DNA from: a bacterium D16-50
Lineage (GTDB): Bacteria; Bacillota; Clostridia; Lachnospirales; Lachnospiraceae
DNA length: 64,000 bases
Assembly (NCBI GenBank): GCA_003612485.1
Contig: RAZA01000011.1
Span: 1-64,000 of the forward strand
Reading direction: 5' to 3'
The notes under the pieces were generated by a model. It saw nothing but the letters and a program-made list of their open reading frames with translations, was not told the DNA's origin and made no database searches. The position numbers were made by a program, and so were the translations under genes. Below, one piece after another: positions 16,482-27,474 of the stretch (its first letter is position 1; each line of letters opens with the position of its first letter).

Positions 16482-17723
16482 ATGAAAAGAAAGACGTTGA
16501 ATCGGGTAGTATGTTCGATAATGACATTGGGGCTTCTGTGCTTCTGTAATCCGGCTGTGTCCATGGACGCAGCCGCTTCAAGCTTGTCCTCCATCACATC
16601 GGACAGCATAAAGGAGAAGGAGAACCAGATCTCTCAGATAAGGGGAGAGAAGGACAACCTGCAGGACAGTCTCAGCAGTCTGAAGGACATTAAGAAGAAT
16701 CTGGAGATTCAGAAGGCGGGCCTGAAGGAGTACTTAAAGCAGCTGGATGAGAGTCTTGCGCTGATCATGAGCAACATTGCGGAGCTGAAGGAAAAGATCA
16801 GCGTCAAGGAGGGGGAGATTCAGGAGACCGAGGAGGAGCTGGAGTCGGCGCTGGCCAGAGAGGAGAGCCAGCGGGAGGCCATGGCCGTCCACATCAGACT
16901 GGTCTACGAGCGGGGAAGCACCAGTATGGTGGAGATGCTTCTGAAGGCCAAGAACTTCGGGGATTTCCTGAATCGGGCAGACCGTGTGGAGAAGCTGGTG
17001 GCCTACGATCAGGAAATGTTGGAAGCCTACAAGATGGTCACGGAATATGTGGAACTCTGCAAGGAGGAGCTGGAGCTGGAAAAGGAGATTTTGGATGAGA
17101 CCAAAGCCACTGTTGAGGCCGAGCAGAAGAATCTGGAGGAGCTTATAGAGCAGAAGACCCAGGACATCCTCCGGTATGAGACGGACATCAGCAGCAAGGA
17201 GAAGGCCATAAAGGAGTACGAGGAACAGATCAGGATTCAGGAGGAGGAGATTAAGCTTTTAGAGGCCGCGGTGGCTGAGGAGCGCAAAAAGCTGCTGGCC
17301 AGCAACGGTCCGGTCATCTCCTACGACGGAGGAATGTTCAAGTTCCCGCTGGCATCATTGACTGCCGTCAGCGACGAGTATGGCTGGAGAATCAATCCTA
17401 TTTCCGGCAGGGAGGAGTTCCACAACGGAGTGGATCTGGCGGCGCCGGGGGGAACGGACATCTATGCCGCCTATGACGGGATAGTAGTGGCGGCGGCCTA
17501 TAACGATTCCATGGGCAATTATGTGATGATAAATCATGGGGACGGATTATATACTATTTATATGCACGCTTCTGCGCTGTACGTGAAGAAGGACGATGTG
17601 GTGGCCAGAGGGGAGACCATCGCCGCAGTGGGAACTACCGGCTATTCCACGGGAAATCATCTGCACTTCACCGTGAGGCTAAACGGGAATTATGTATCTC
17701 CCTGGGAATATCTGAAGCAGTAG
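16482..17723 (+). CDS. Secreted coiled-coil M23 peptidase (EnvC-like), FtsEX partner
   Basis: 413 residues; the ATG at 16482 follows AGGGGT, while upstream in-frame starts add a charged stretch before the signal peptide. Signal peptide MKRKTLNRVV...CNPAVSMDAAA. Residues ~35-275 are a long coiled coil (many K/E/Q heptads). The C-terminal ~120 residues are an M23 domain with H314 and D318 in HNGVD and H393/H395 in HLHF, the zinc ligands, so it can be catalytically active. Position after ftsEX and the coiled-coil/M23 plan, as in PcsB- or EnvC-type partners, suggest it is controlled by FtsX. That link is inferred. Confidence 0.9.
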   Translation: MKRKTLNRVVCSIMTLGLLCFCNPAVSMDAAASSLSSITSDSIKEKENQISQIRGEKDNLQDSLSSLKDIKKNLEIQKAGLKEYLKQLDESLALIMSNIAELKEKISVKEGEIQETEEELESALAREESQREAMAVHIRLVYERGSTSMVEMLLKAKNFGDFLNRADRVEKLVAYDQEMLEAYKMVTEYVELCKEELELEKEILDETKATVEAEQKNLEELIEQKTQDILRYETDISSKEKAIKEYEEQIRIQEEEIKLLEAAVAEERKKLLASNGPVISYDGGMFKFPLASLTAVSDEYGWRINPISGREEFHNGVDLAAPGGTDIYAAYDGIVVAAAYNDSMGNYVMINHGDGLYTIYMHASALYVKKDDVVARGETIAAVGTTGYSTGNHLHFTVRLNGNYVSPWEYLKQ

Positions 17724-17817
17724 GGGCCGGAGTGGTTTAAAAAGTCCGGAGTCTGGAAGGTACGGACGGTTCGGAAGGCGTCCGGGGAACCGTATCAGAA
17801 TAGGAGGTAATTTCGAT

Positions 17818-19191
17818 ATGGATGAGAACAGGGGCAACGGCGGCGCTACCGCCTATTTTGACAACATCTCAGGAGGGTCGGGGACAGGGGCTGCAAACAA
17901 CTCTCAGTATTACGGGATGCCGCCCGTTCAGCCGCCCGGAAATTCAGGGGGGGAAAGAGGCAGCGGAAAGGGATTGTTTGTTGGAGGGCTGATCACCGGA
18001 TTGGCTGCGGCCTTGCTGATAGTGGGAATCTGCTATCTGGGACTGTATGTACAGAATGCCGTCGACGATAGGCAGAACGGGGCCTCAGAGGTGTCCTTGG
18101 GGCAGGGCAGCGTCATAGACGAGGATGTGCTGGCAAAGATGCAGGCGCTGGAGAAGACGATCAACCAGTATTTTTATCTGCACGAGGTCACCGACGCGGA
18201 GCTGCAAAACGGCATCTATAAAGGGATGCTTCGGGCGTTGGGGGATCCCTATTCCGAGTATTATACCCCGGAGGAGCTTGCATCCTTGATGCAGAGTACG
18301 GAAGGTGTGTATTTCGGCATCGGCGCGTATATGGAGCAGGACAAGGCGACAACGCTGCCGAAGATTACTGGAACCATCGCCGGATCGCCGTCGGAAGAAG
18401 TGGACATACGGCCCAATGACCTAATATATGAGGTGGACGGGGTACCCACCTATGGGATGAGCCTGACGGATGTGACATCCATGATCAAGGGTCCCGAAAA
18501 TACGGAGGTGGTTCTCACCCTGATCAGGAAAAACGAGTCAGATTATGTAGAAGTAGTTGTTACCCGCAGGAAGGTTGAGTCCCCCACAGTGACTTATGAG
18601 ATGAAAGAGAACGGAATGGCTTATATTCAGGTCACCGAGTTCGATGAGGTCACGATCAAGCAGTTCTCCAATGCTCTTTCGGACGCAAGGGAGGACGGCA
18701 TGAAGGGCATGATTCTGGATCTGCGGGCGAATCCCGGCGGAAGCCTCAATGCGGTGGTGGAAATGCTGCGGATGATTCTCCCTGAGGGAATGATCGTGTA
18801 TACGGAGGACAAGAACGGAAACCGCTCGGAGTATACCTGCGACGGAAAGAAGGAGCTGGAGGTGCCGCTGGTGGTTTTGGTGGACGGGAATTCAGCCAGC
18901 GCGTCTGAGATCATGGCAGGGGCCATCAAGGACTACGGTCTGGGCACTCTGGTGGGAACCACTACCTTCGGAAAGGGTATCGTGCAGCAGATCATCCCCT
19001 TCCGGGACGGCTCTGCGGTGAAAGTTACCATCAGTTCTTATTTCACTCCCAAGGGCAATAATATACATGGCATCGGCGTAGAGCCCGATATAGTGTGCGA
19101 GTTTGACGGGGAGGCATACTATGGCAGCGAGGACCGTCCCGACAACCAGTTGGAAAAGGCGAAGGAAGTGCTGAAGGGAATGCTGAAGTGA
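17818..19191 (+). CDS. S41 family C-terminal processing peptidase
   Basis: 457 residues, ATG behind ATAGGAGGTAA. A Gly/Asn-rich cytoplasmic start of ~50 residues is followed by one membrane segment (LFVGGLITGLAAALLIVGICYLGLYV), so the protease domain faces outward. The PDZ domain (about 170-245; GIGAYMEQD...) and S41 core follow; the nucleophile is S359 in GNSASASE and the general base K386 in TFGKGIVQ. Related to CtpA/CtpB, which trim cell-wall or signalling proteins. Same strand and 95 bases after the M23 gene, so it may act on the envelope machinery beside it. Confidence 0.94.
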   Translation: MDENRGNGGATAYFDNISGGSGTGAANNSQYYGMPPVQPPGNSGGERGSGKGLFVGGLITGLAAALLIVGICYLGLYVQNAVDDRQNGASEVSLGQGSVIDEDVLAKMQALEKTINQYFYLHEVTDAELQNGIYKGMLRALGDPYSEYYTPEELASLMQSTEGVYFGIGAYMEQDKATTLPKITGTIAGSPSEEVDIRPNDLIYEVDGVPTYGMSLTDVTSMIKGPENTEVVLTLIRKNESDYVEVVVTRRKVESPTVTYEMKENGMAYIQVTEFDEVTIKQFSNALSDAREDGMKGMILDLRANPGGSLNAVVEMLRMILPEGMIVYTEDKNGNRSEYTCDGKKELEVPLVVLVDGNSASASEIMAGAIKDYGLGTLVGTTTFGKGIVQQIIPFRDGSAVKVTISSYFTPKGNNIHGIGVEPDIVCEFDGEAYYGSEDRPDNQLEKAKEVLKGMLK

Positions 19192-19341
19192 CGGATAGGA
19201 TGTGCTTTTTTGCGGCGGAATGTTCGCAGGGGCCAAGCGCCTGACGAAAAGGACGGATCTGACAGTGTATCCGCTGGAATAAAATATAAAGAATCGTGGA
19301 AACCGGCGGAGGCTTGGCGGTGGCAGGGCAGGAGGGAAAGG

Positions 19342-19596
19342 ATGGGCATTTTTGCGAGAAGGGCAGCCGTGAGACAGCTTGATGAGAAACTGGAGCGTAT
19401 TCAGAACAATTTTGAGAACAATTATAAGGATGCGGCCCAGCTGAACTTAAGGGAGTTTGAGGAGCTGTTTCATAGGATGTGTCAGGAGGGCAGCCTTTCG
19501 GAGAGGCAGAGGATCTACTATAGCGATAAGCTGGAGGAGCTGGGAGGAAGGATGAAGAACTTCACCCATAAGGATCAGAAGCCTACGTGGACTTGA
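19342..19596 (+). CDS. Small helical protein, unrecognised
   Basis: 84 residues; the ATG at 19342 is preceded by GGAGGGAAAGG, which decides the start over an upstream one at 19210. The sequence (VRQLDEKLERIQNNFENNYKDAAQLNLREFEELFHRM) is charged and alpha-helical without signal peptide or membrane segment. No family recognised. It ends just before a strong terminator and is probably the last gene of the ftsEX-M23-S41 unit. Confidence 0.7.
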   Translation: MGIFARRAAVRQLDEKLERIQNNFENNYKDAAQLNLREFEELFHRMCQEGSLSERQRIYYSDKLEELGGRMKNFTHKDQKPTWT

Positions 19597-19649
19597 TAAA
19601 AAAGGGGCACGGTGAGAAAAAAGACCATGTCCCGCTGTGCTGAGGAATA

Positions 19650-19685
19650 CCGGAGCGGACATAAAACTTCCGCTCCGGCTTTTTT
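19650..19685 (+). terminator. Intrinsic terminator
   Basis: CCGGAGCGG (19650-19658) pairs with CCGCTCCGG (19670-19678), then C and six T. The T-run abuts the stop codon of the converging acetyltransferase gene. Confidence 0.93.
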
Positions 19686-20262
19686 AATTATATAGAATTC
19701 CAAGATCCAACCGCACTTCTTTGCGTTCCAGATCCCGATTCTGATAACAGCAGGCGTCGAAGCCGATCAGAGTGAAGCCTTCCTGCATATAGAAGGCAAT
19801 GGCCTCTGTATTGCAGGATTGAGTCTCCAAAATCAAGGCTCTCCGATTCTCCCGCTGAACCTGTTCCTTTGCCAGCCCCATCAGGGCATGGGCGATCCCC
19901 TGCCTACGGTAATCCTCATGTACCCATAGTTCCGTGACCATCAGACGGTTAGACCATTCCTCCGGGCAGGTCTCGATACACGCAATCATTTCACCCTCTT
20001 TTACGATGCCCCATGCATAGGCCTTCTCCCAGTGCTCCTGATACAGCTTGTCCGGAAAATCATATTCCTCGGGAACATGGCTCACGGGCTCCGGGAAGGG
20101 CTTTTTTTCCAGTGTCACCTGAAACCCCTTGGGGGTCTGCTCTATTGCCACATCGTAATATTCTGTGGCAGTATACCTCATAGGGATAGGGGTGCCCTGC
20201 CATTTTTCTTTGGGCAGGGGGATTATGTCATAGGTATTTCTTTCTGTATTGAATTGGCGCAT
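19684..20262 (-). CDS. GNAT family N-acetyltransferase
   Basis: 192 residues on the minus strand; the start at 20262 has AGAAAGGAAAAGAG upstream. Transfers an acetyl group from acetyl-CoA to an amine. The C-terminal half has the GNAT blocks: VTELWVHEDYRRQGIAHALM, with the acetyl-CoA loop RRQGIA, then LETQSCNTEAIAFYMQEGFTLIG. The N-terminal half (~90 residues) is a poorly defined extension. Convergent with the preceding operon and divergent from uvrB, 360 bases away. Substrate unknown. Confidence 0.9.
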   Translation of the reverse strand: MRQFNTERNTYDIIPLPKEKWQGTPIPMRYTATEYYDVAIEQTPKGFQVTLEKKPFPEPVSHVPEEYDFPDKLYQEHWEKAYAWGIVKEGEMIACIETCPEEWSNRLMVTELWVHEDYRRQGIAHALMGLAKEQVQRENRRALILETQSCNTEAIAFYMQEGFTLIGFDACCYQNRDLERKEVRLDLGILYN

Positions 20263-20421
20263 CTCTTTTCCTTTCTGCCGATCTCTTTTATAATCTCTGA
20301 CATGCTTTTGCTTTTTTATAGAATATGTTAAACACAAACAGCTATAAAGTCAAGGTTTTCAGGGTAGTCTCTAAACTGTGGAACCGCTTTCTCCCTAAGA
20401 TACTTGTGATGACAGATATAG

Positions 20422-20446
20422 GAACAAATTTTCGGAACAAATGTTC
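20422..20446 (+). promoter_or_regulatory. LexA/SOS operator, tandem (uvrB)
   Basis: GAAC-AAAT-GTTC at 20435-20446 is a perfect GAAC-N4-GTTC SOS box of the Gram-positive type. A second, imperfect copy, GAAC-AAAT-TTTC, lies immediately before it at 20422-20433. Both are 45-70 bases upstream of the uvrB -10, which fits LexA control of excision repair. Confidence 0.8.
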
Positions 20447-20466
20447 TAAAAATTGCTGTTTGCATC

Positions 20467-20495
20467 TATACAAATAAATTGCTGTATGGTATAAT
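20467..20495 (+). promoter_or_regulatory. uvrB promoter
   Basis: TATACA (20467-20472), 17-base spacer, TATAAT (20490-20495). Lies just downstream of the SOS boxes. The 20263-20622 gap contains only these sites, a CCGAAAC/GTTTCGG inverted repeat (20497-20503, 20515-20521) and the hairpin below. Confidence 0.65.
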
Positions 20496-20534
20496 ACCGA
20501 AACAGAAGGGCGTTGTTTCGGCTTTTGATTCCAT

Positions 20535-20550
20535 GTGCGCCGGGGCGCAC
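20535..20550 (+). other. Hairpin in the uvrB leader
   Basis: GTGCGC (20535-20540) and GCGCAC (20545-20550) form a six-pair stem with a CGGG loop, 72 bases before the uvrB start. No T-run follows, so it is a leader structure rather than a terminator. Confidence 0.45.
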
Positions 20551-20622
20551 TGTTTCGGCTTATTCGAGGTTCTTTCCCCGATGAGATAAGGTGTTTTCAA
20601 TTGAGTTATGGAGGTGACATTT

Positions 20623-22641
20623 GTGCAAAATGAACAAAAGGCATTCAAGCTTCATTCCGAATACAAACCCACCGGTGATCAGCCTGCGGCCATAGAAGCT
20701 CTTGTGAAAGGTTTCAAGGAAGGCAATCAGTTCCAGACTCTGCTGGGCGTCACGGGTTCGGGCAAAACCTTTACCATGGCAAACGTCATCGCCGCCCTGA
20801 ACAAGCCCACCTTGGTCATAGCCCACAACAAGACTCTGGCAGGCCAGCTCTACGGTGAGTTCAAGGAATTTTTCCCGGAAAATGCGGTAGAATACTTTGT
20901 GTCCTACTACGATTATTATCAGCCGGAGGCTTATGTGCCCTCTTCGGACACTTATATTGCAAAGGACTCCTCCATCAACGATGAGATAGACAAGCTGCGC
21001 TTGTCGGCCACTGCATCCTTGACGGAGCGCAGGGACGTGGTGGTGGTGGCCAGCGTGTCTTGTATCTATGGGCTGGGCAGCCCGGATGAATACAAAGACA
21101 TGATTGTATCTCTGCGCCCGGGTATGGTGAAGGATAGGGATCAGGTGCTGCGGGAGCTGGTGGACATTCAATACACCCGCAACGAGATGGACATGCACAG
21201 AGGATGTTTTCGTGTGCATGGGGACGTGATAGAAGTCTATCCGGCTCAAGGGGGAGACTACTTCATCAGGATTGAGTTCTTCGGGGACGAGATCGACCGG
21301 ATCGCGGAGGTGGAGCCTCTGTCCGGCCGGGTTCATGCGGTGCTGAACCATATTGCCATTTTCCCCGCCTCCCATTATGTGGTCTCTCAGGAGAAGATCA
21401 AGAAGGCCTGCAACGATATCGAGAGGGAGATGGAGGAGCGGGTGCGGTTTTTCAAGGGGGAGGACAAGCTTATCGAAGCCCAGCGTATTGCGGAGAGGAC
21501 GAATTTTGATATCGAGATGCTGCGGGAGACGGGCTTCTGCTCCGGCATCGAGAATTATTCCAGACATTTGAACGGAATGCCTGCGGGAGCTCCGCCTCTG
21601 ACTTTGATGGACTTTTTCGGAGACGACTTTTTGATAATTATAGATGAGTCCCATATGACCATTCCTCAGATCAGGGGGATGTACGCAGGGGACAGATCCA
21701 GAAAGAACACTTTGGTGGACTATGGATTCAGACTGCCTTCAGCCTTGGACAACAGACCTTTGAATTTCGAGGAATTTGAGACCCACATCGACCAGATGAT
21801 GTTCGTTTCCGCCACGCCTTCCGATTATGAGGCGGAACATGAGCTGTTTCGGACGGAACAGATCATACGACCCACGGGACTGCTGGATCCGGAGGTGGAT
21901 GTGCGGCCCGTGGAAGGACAGATCGATGATCTGATCGGGGAGATCCGGAAGGAGACGGACAAGCACAACAAGGTGCTGATCACTACCCTGACAAAGAGGA
22001 TGGCGGAGGATCTCACCGGCTATATGAGGGATGTGGGCATCCGGGTGCGGTATATGCATTCGGACATTGACACGCTGGAGCGTGCGGAGATCATCCGGGA
22101 CATGCGTCTGGATGTGTTCGACGTACTGGTGGGAATCAACCTGCTGAGAGAGGGCTTGGATATTCCCGAAATCTCGCTGGTGGCCATACTGGATGCAGAC
22201 AAGGAGGGCTTTCTGCGAAGCGCAACCTCCCTGATCCAGACCATCGGGCGGGCGGCCAGAAATGCCGAGGGGCATGTGATTATGTATGCGGATACCATCA
22301 CCGATTCCATGCGCATGGCGTTGGACGAGACCAGCCGGCGGCGGGAGATTCAGCAGAAGTACAATGAGGAGCATGGCATCACACCCCAGACCATCAAGAA
22401 GGCTGTCCGGGAGTTGATCTCCATCTCCAAGGCCATCGCCAAGGAGGAGCTGCGGTTTGAAAAGGATCCGGAATCCATGAACCGCAAGGAGCTGGAGAAG
22501 CTGATTTCGGAGATTCAGAAGAAGATGCAGAAGGCGGCGGCGGATCTGAACTTTGAGGCGGCGGCGGAGCTGAGGGATAAGATGCTGGAGCTGAAAAAGT
22601 CCCTTCAGGAGCTTGAGGCGAAGGAGAAAGATGCCCAATGA
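20623..22641 (+). CDS. uvrB: Excinuclease ABC subunit B
   Basis: 672 residues. Damage-verifying helicase-like subunit of nucleotide excision repair. GTG at 20623 is chosen because GGAGGTGA (20610-20617) is five bases upstream; an ATG at 20608 overlaps that site. P-loop [10 protein letters not shown], the beta-hairpin region [21 protein letters not shown] and helicase motif VI in QTIGRAARN are present. The C-terminal UVR motif ([21 protein letters not shown].., about 620-660) binds UvrC. Expression is probably SOS-controlled. Confidence 0.98.
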   Translation: MQNEQKAFKLHSEYKPTGDQPAAIEALVKGFKEGNQFQTLLGVTGSGKTFTMANVIAALNKPTLVIAHNKTLAGQLYGEFKEFFPENAVEYFVSYYDYYQPEAYVPSSDTYIAKDSSINDEIDKLRLSATASLTERRDVVVVASVSCIYGLGSPDEYKDMIVSLRPGMVKDRDQVLRELVDIQYTRNEMDMHRGCFRVHGDVIEVYPAQGGDYFIRIEFFGDEIDRIAEVEPLSGRVHAVLNHIAIFPASHYVVSQEKIKKACNDIEREMEERVRFFKGEDKLIEAQRIAERTNFDIEMLRETGFCSGIENYSRHLNGMPAGAPPLTLMDFFGDDFLIIIDESHMTIPQIRGMYAGDRSRKNTLVDYGFRLPSALDNRPLNFEEFETHIDQMMFVSATPSDYEAEHELFRTEQIIRPTGLLDPEVDVRPVEGQIDDLIGEIRKETDKHNKVLITTLTKRMAEDLTGYMRDVGIRVRYMHSDIDTLERAEIIRDMRLDVFDVLVGINLLREGLDIPEISLVAILDADKEGFLRSATSLIQTIGRAARNAEGHVIMYADTITDSMRMALDETSRRREIQQKYNEEHGITPQTIKKAVRELISISKAIAKEELRFEKDPESMNRKELEKLISEIQKKMQKAAADLNFEAAAELRDKMLELKKSLQELEAKEKDAQ

Positions 22642-22733
22642 GGGCGCTGCAAAGGACAAGATAAGGAAATCGGCAAAAGCGGAGGCTTAGGCTGCCGCCT
22701 TTGGGGATAACCGGAGCAGAAGGGGAGTATGAG

Positions 22734-24338
22734 GTGAAAGCAGGAAAGCAGGTTCTGCGAGTTCTATACATTGTAATGGGCATCGTCTTTTTGCCGGTGG
22801 TGTTTTGTGTGATCTTTATTGGCAACCGCATGAACTATAATCAGGGGCTGAAGCTGACGGCGCTGTTTCCCAATTATGTCTTGTTTCTGCTGGCACTGCT
22901 TGGGGCAGCGGGGATCTGCCTGCTTGCCCTTTGGGCAAAACGGATACGGCTGACGCCCAAGACAAATCTCATCGTAAACATTGTGCTGGCGGTGTCTTTT
23001 CTGATCTTGTTTTTCATAAATGTCCGCATTGCAAAGGAGATTGCCTTCCGTCTCCCCTGGGATGTGGGGGTAGTGGACGTGGAGGCCAGAAAGCTTGCGG
23101 AGGGGATTCCTCTGGGCTATAATGTGTATTTTTCCATGTATTCAAACAATGTCCCCATGGTCTATTTCCTGAAGCAGCTCTATGTCGAAGCCAGAGAGCT
23201 GGGAACCTATCCCTATGTGTATGAGTTTGTGTGGCTGGAGGTAAATTGCGCCCTGATTTCGCTGGGAGGATTCTTTTGCTGCCTCACGGTGAAGCGGCTG
23301 ACAAAAGAAATCCTGCCCACTGTTTTAGCCTTTCTGCTGTATCTGGCCTTGGCGGGGATATCGCCCTGGAAGATATCGCCCTACACGGACACCTACGGCA
23401 TGGCTTTTCCCATTATGTGTATTTATTTCTATCTCTGCTATAGGGATGCTCAAAGGATTGGAGAGAAGTATGTGTTTATGGCGCTTTCCATGATAGGCGG
23501 CGCGGCAGGAGGGCTTTTGAAGCCCAGCGGGTATATTGTGGTCATGGCAGTTTTGGGGGTGGAGCTTATCAGCCTTTTGACTGCCCGGGGGAGAGGCTGG
23601 AAGTATTTTTTGGCAGAGGTGGGTTTGGCGGCGGCGCTGCTTCTGGCAAGGCAGGCATATGTGGATCACATGATGGAGGATATAGGGCTGGATTTTAACC
23701 CGGAGATTGAGGCCAGCTGGCAGAATTACTTCTACATGGGCCTCAATGAGGAAAGCACCGGCAGCTATCATCCCGGCGACGCGGGGATCATCGGAGAATT
23801 CCAGACAGACAAAAATGCCAGAAACCAAGTGGCTCTGGAGCGGGCCTTTGCCCGGATGGAGGAGAGAGGACTTTTCGGCAGCATCTACTATTGGCTGAGA
23901 AAGATGACCATGGTATTCAATGACGGAACCTTCGGATGGCGGGGGGAGGTCTGGATCAATGAACCATATCCGGAGGGGCTGGCAGGAAACGATGGGCTGA
24001 CTGTATTTCTCAGGGACTTATTCTGGCCTGAGGGAAACCATGTGGGCAGATATAATACCCTTTCCCAGCTGGCATGGATATTCTGTATATTCGGCATTTC
24101 CGGTATCTGTCTTTGTCCCGAAGGGCAGAGGGAGAAATATGCCGTGACTGTGGCAAGCTTTTTGGGAATCTTTTTTTACCAGATGCTTTTTGAGGCCCGG
24201 GCCAGATATCTGCTGGTATTCTTTCCCCTGCTGGCGGCGCTTTCCGTATGCGGCATGTGGCAGTACGTCCGTCTGACGGCGAAAGGCTTGGAGGGGTGGC
24301 GGCTTGCAAGGCAGAAAATACAAACAGTACTGAAATAG
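22734..24338 (+). CDS. Polytopic membrane protein, GT-C glycosyltransferase-like
   Basis: 534 residues; GTG at 22734 with AGGGGAG upstream. About ten to twelve membrane segments, with a first loop [18 protein letters not shown] that resembles the Asp-containing loop of GT-C enzymes using polyprenyl-phosphate sugar donors, followed by PYTDTYGM. Family assignment is by topology only. It is wedged between uvrB and uvrA in the same orientation, 92 and 13 bases from them, so it is probably cotranscribed with the repair genes, a surprising context. Confidence 0.65.
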   Translation: MKAGKQVLRVLYIVMGIVFLPVVFCVIFIGNRMNYNQGLKLTALFPNYVLFLLALLGAAGICLLALWAKRIRLTPKTNLIVNIVLAVSFLILFFINVRIAKEIAFRLPWDVGVVDVEARKLAEGIPLGYNVYFSMYSNNVPMVYFLKQLYVEARELGTYPYVYEFVWLEVNCALISLGGFFCCLTVKRLTKEILPTVLAFLLYLALAGISPWKISPYTDTYGMAFPIMCIYFYLCYRDAQRIGEKYVFMALSMIGGAAGGLLKPSGYIVVMAVLGVELISLLTARGRGWKYFLAEVGLAAALLLARQAYVDHMMEDIGLDFNPEIEASWQNYFYMGLNEESTGSYHPGDAGIIGEFQTDKNARNQVALERAFARMEERGLFGSIYYWLRKMTMVFNDGTFGWRGEVWINEPYPEGLAGNDGLTVFLRDLFWPEGNHVGRYNTLSQLAWIFCIFGISGICLCPEGQREKYAVTVASFLGIFFYQMLFEARARYLLVFFPLLAALSVCGMWQYVRLTAKGLEGWRLARQKIQTVLK

Positions 24339-24351
24339 GAGGAGATTTATT

Positions 24352-27216
24352 TTGGAAGAGATCAAGAAGATGCGCCCCAGAGAGTACATCAAGATCCGAG
24401 GCGCCAATGAGCATAACCTGAAGAATATCGATTTGGACATTCCCAGAAACGAGATGGTAGTTCTGACAGGCATGTCAGGATCCGGCAAGTCTTCGCTGGC
24501 CTTCGACACCATCTATGCGGAGGGCCAGCGTCGGTATATGGAGTCTCTGTCCTCCTACGCCAGAATGTTTTTGGGACAGATGGAGAAACCTAATGTGGAG
24601 CGGATCGAGGGGCTTTCCCCTGCCATCTCCATAGATCAGAAATCCACCAATAGGAATCCCCGGTCTACAGTGGGAACCGTCACGGAGATTTATGATTATT
24701 TCCGTCTGCTTTATGCCAGAATAGGAATTCCGCACTGTCCCAATTGCGGAAGGGAGATATCCAAGCAGACGGTGGATCAGATGGTGGATCAGATCATGGA
24801 GCTGCCGGAGGGTACAAAGCTGCAGCTGCTGGCCCCGGTGGTCAGAGGGCGCAAGGGCGAACACGCCAAGGTGCTGGACAGAGCCAGAAAGAGCGGCTAT
24901 GTGCGTGTGCGCGTAGACGGCAGTATGTACGAGCTGACGGAAGAGATCTCTTTGGAGAAGAATATTAAGCACAACATTGACATCGTGGTGGATAGGCTGG
25001 CGGTGAAGAAGGGAATGGAGCGCCGTCTGGCAGATTCTATAGAAAATGTGCTGAATCTTGCGGACAATCTGCTGGTGGTGGACATCATAGGGGGTGAGCC
25101 TATGACCTTCAGCCAGAGCTTTTCCTGCCCGGACTGCGGCATAGGCATCAGTGAGATCGAGCCAAGAAGCTTCTCCTTCAACAATCCTTTCGGAGCCTGC
25201 CCCATGTGTTCGGGACTGGGCTATAAGATGGAATTCGACATCGACCTGATGATCCCGGATCAGCGTCTCAGCATCAGCGAGGGGGCTATTTCCGTCATGG
25301 GCTGGCAGTCCTGCGGCGAAAAAAACAGCTTTACCAACGCGCTGCTGCAGGCGCTGTGCAAAGAATATCATTTCGATCTGGATACCCCCTTCGGTGAATA
25401 TCCGGAGGAAGTGAAAAATATTCTGATCCATGGAACGGACGGCAAAGAGGTGGAGGTACATTATCAGGGGCAGAGGGGAAAGGGCGTCTATCCCATGGCC
25501 TTCGAGGGTCTGGTGCGGAATGTGGAGAGGAAGTATAGGGAGACTTTTTCCGAGACCATGAAGCAGGAATACGAAAGCTTCATGCGGATCACGCCCTGCA
25601 AGGAATGCAAGGGAATGCGCCTGAAGAAGGAAGCGCTGGCGGTGACAGTCTGCGGAAAGAACATCCATGAGATCACTTCGGTGTCCATTCGGGAGCTTCA
25701 CGGTTTCTTGAAGGACTTGGAACTCACCAGCCAGCAGATGCTCATAGGAGAGCGCATCATCAGGGAAATTCGGGCCAGAGTAGGCTTTCTGGTGGATGTT
25801 GGGCTGGAATACCTCTCCCTGTCCAGAGGGACGGGCAGCTTGTCGGGAGGGGAGGCCCAGAGGATCCGCCTTGCCACTCAGATCGGCTCCGGGCTGGTGG
25901 GAGTCTGCTACATTCTGGACGAGCCCAGCATCGGACTCCATCAGAGGGACAACGACAAGCTGCTGAACACTCTGCAGAGCCTGAAGAATCTGGGGAATAC
26001 CCTGATCGTGGTGGAGCATGACGAGGATACCATGCTGGCCGCTGATTACGTGGTGGATATCGGGCCGGGAGCCGGCTCCCACGGCGGGGAGGTGGTGGCC
26101 TGCGGCACGGCGGAGGAGATCATGAAGGTGCCGGGATCCGTTACCGGAAAATATCTCAGCGGAGAGCTGAAGATCCCTGTGCCAAAGGAAAGGAGAAAGC
26201 CCGGAGGAGCCCTGAAGGTGGTGGGGGCCAGAGAGAACAATTTGAAAAACATTGACGTGGAGATCCCGCTGGGGATCATGACCTGCGTCACGGGGGTGTC
26301 GGGCTCCGGGAAGAGCTCTCTGGTCAACGAGATTCTTTATAAGCATCTGGCCAGAGACTTAAACCGCGCCAGATGTATTCCCGGAAGGCATAGGGATATT
26401 CTGGGGCTGGAGCAGCTGGACAAGGTCATAGCCATTGACCAGTCTCCTATAGGGCGGACACCTAGATCCAATCCCGCCACCTACACGGGAGTTTTCGATC
26501 AGATCAGGGATCTTTTCGCCTCTACGGCGGATGCCAAGACCAAAGGCTACGGTAAGGGGCGTTTCAGCTTCAATGTGAAGGGAGGCCGCTGTGAGGCCTG
26601 CAGCGGCGACGGCATCATCAAGATCGAGATGCACTTCCTGCCGGATGTGTATGTCCCCTGCGAGGTCTGCGGCGGCAAGCGCTACAATAGGGAGACCTTG
26701 GACGTAAAGTACAAAGGAAAGAATATATTCGACGTACTTGACATGACCGTGGAGGAAGCGCTGCCGTTTTTTGAAAATCTTCCCTCCATCCGGCGCAAGA
26801 TCGAGACGCTGAACGACGTGGGCCTCTCCTATATCAAGCTGGGGCAGCCCTCCACTACTTTGTCCGGGGGAGAGGCACAGCGCATAAAGCTGGCTACGGA
26901 GCTTTCCAAGCGCAGCACGGGCAGGACCATCTACATTCTGGACGAGCCTACCACGGGGCTGCACTTTGCGGACGTACACAAGCTGGTGGACATTCTCCAT
27001 AGGCTTGCGGACGGAGGCAATACGGTGGTGGTTATAGAGCATAATCTGGATGTGATCAAGGCGGCGGACTATATCATCGACATGGGGCCTGAGGGCGGGG
27101 ACCGGGGAGGCACTGTCATTGCCAGAGGAACCCCGGAGGAAATCGCTGAAAATCCGGCGTCCTATACGGGGATCTATGTGAAGCGGATGCTGGAACGGGA
27201 TCGGGACAGGGCCTGA
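24352..27216 (+). CDS. uvrA: Excinuclease ABC subunit A
   Basis: 954 residues, TTG start with AGGAGGA (24338-24344) seven bases upstream. Damage-sensing ATPase of nucleotide excision repair. It has two ABC modules with Walker [10 protein letters not shown] (near residue 41) and GVSGSGKSS (about 648), two LSGGEAQRI signatures, and zinc clusters CPNC..., CPDC/CPMC and [20 protein letters not shown] and DEPTTGLH are the Walker B regions. Length is typical. Terminator follows. Confidence 0.99.
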   Translation: MEEIKKMRPREYIKIRGANEHNLKNIDLDIPRNEMVVLTGMSGSGKSSLAFDTIYAEGQRRYMESLSSYARMFLGQMEKPNVERIEGLSPAISIDQKSTNRNPRSTVGTVTEIYDYFRLLYARIGIPHCPNCGREISKQTVDQMVDQIMELPEGTKLQLLAPVVRGRKGEHAKVLDRARKSGYVRVRVDGSMYELTEEISLEKNIKHNIDIVVDRLAVKKGMERRLADSIENVLNLADNLLVVDIIGGEPMTFSQSFSCPDCGIGISEIEPRSFSFNNPFGACPMCSGLGYKMEFDIDLMIPDQRLSISEGAISVMGWQSCGEKNSFTNALLQALCKEYHFDLDTPFGEYPEEVKNILIHGTDGKEVEVHYQGQRGKGVYPMAFEGLVRNVERKYRETFSETMKQEYESFMRITPCKECKGMRLKKEALAVTVCGKNIHEITSVSIRELHGFLKDLELTSQQMLIGERIIREIRARVGFLVDVGLEYLSLSRGTGSLSGGEAQRIRLATQIGSGLVGVCYILDEPSIGLHQRDNDKLLNTLQSLKNLGNTLIVVEHDEDTMLAADYVVDIGPGAGSHGGEVVACGTAEEIMKVPGSVTGKYLSGELKIPVPKERRKPGGALKVVGARENNLKNIDVEIPLGIMTCVTGVSGSGKSSLVNEILYKHLARDLNRARCIPGRHRDILGLEQLDKVIAIDQSPIGRTPRSNPATYTGVFDQIRDLFASTADAKTKGYGKGRFSFNVKGGRCEACSGDGIIKIEMHFLPDVYVPCEVCGGKRYNRETLDVKYKGKNIFDVLDMTVEEALPFFENLPSIRRKIETLNDVGLSYIKLGQPSTTLSGGEAQRIKLATELSKRSTGRTIYILDEPTTGLHFADVHKLVDILHRLADGGNTVVVIEHNLDVIKAADYIIDMGPEGGDRGGTVIARGTPEEIAENPASYTGIYVKRMLERDRDRA

Positions 27217-27313
27217 AACAATAGGAGCTCACAAGAATTTTCTGGAAACATGGAGAAAGACCTAAAGAAGCCAAGCTTATATGCCGAAAAAATATAAGAA
27301 TGCATATAATGGC

Positions 27314-27352
27314 CCTGCCGTGAAATACCTGCGGCAGGTTTAGGTTTTTTAT
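27314..27352 (+). terminator. Intrinsic terminator after uvrA
   Basis: CCTGCCG (27314-27320) pairs with CGGCAGG (27332-27338), then TTTAGGTTTTTT. Confidence 0.85.
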
Positions 27353-27394
27353 TAAAATTTTCATAAACCCCTATGAAAATGGATTTGTTTCGGT

Positions 27395-27400
27395 TATAAT
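27395..27400 (+). promoter_or_regulatory. -10 element for mreB/flagellar rod unit
   Basis: TATAAT at 27395-27400, 75 bases before the mreB start. The -35 at the standard spacing (TATGAA) is poor, so only the -10 is convincing. Confidence 0.5.
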
Positions 27401-27474
27401 ACGGAATGTATGACCTTGTTTCGGTATTATGGACAAGGAGAGCTTTGGTGGAATCCATTAGAAGGGGGCATCGT

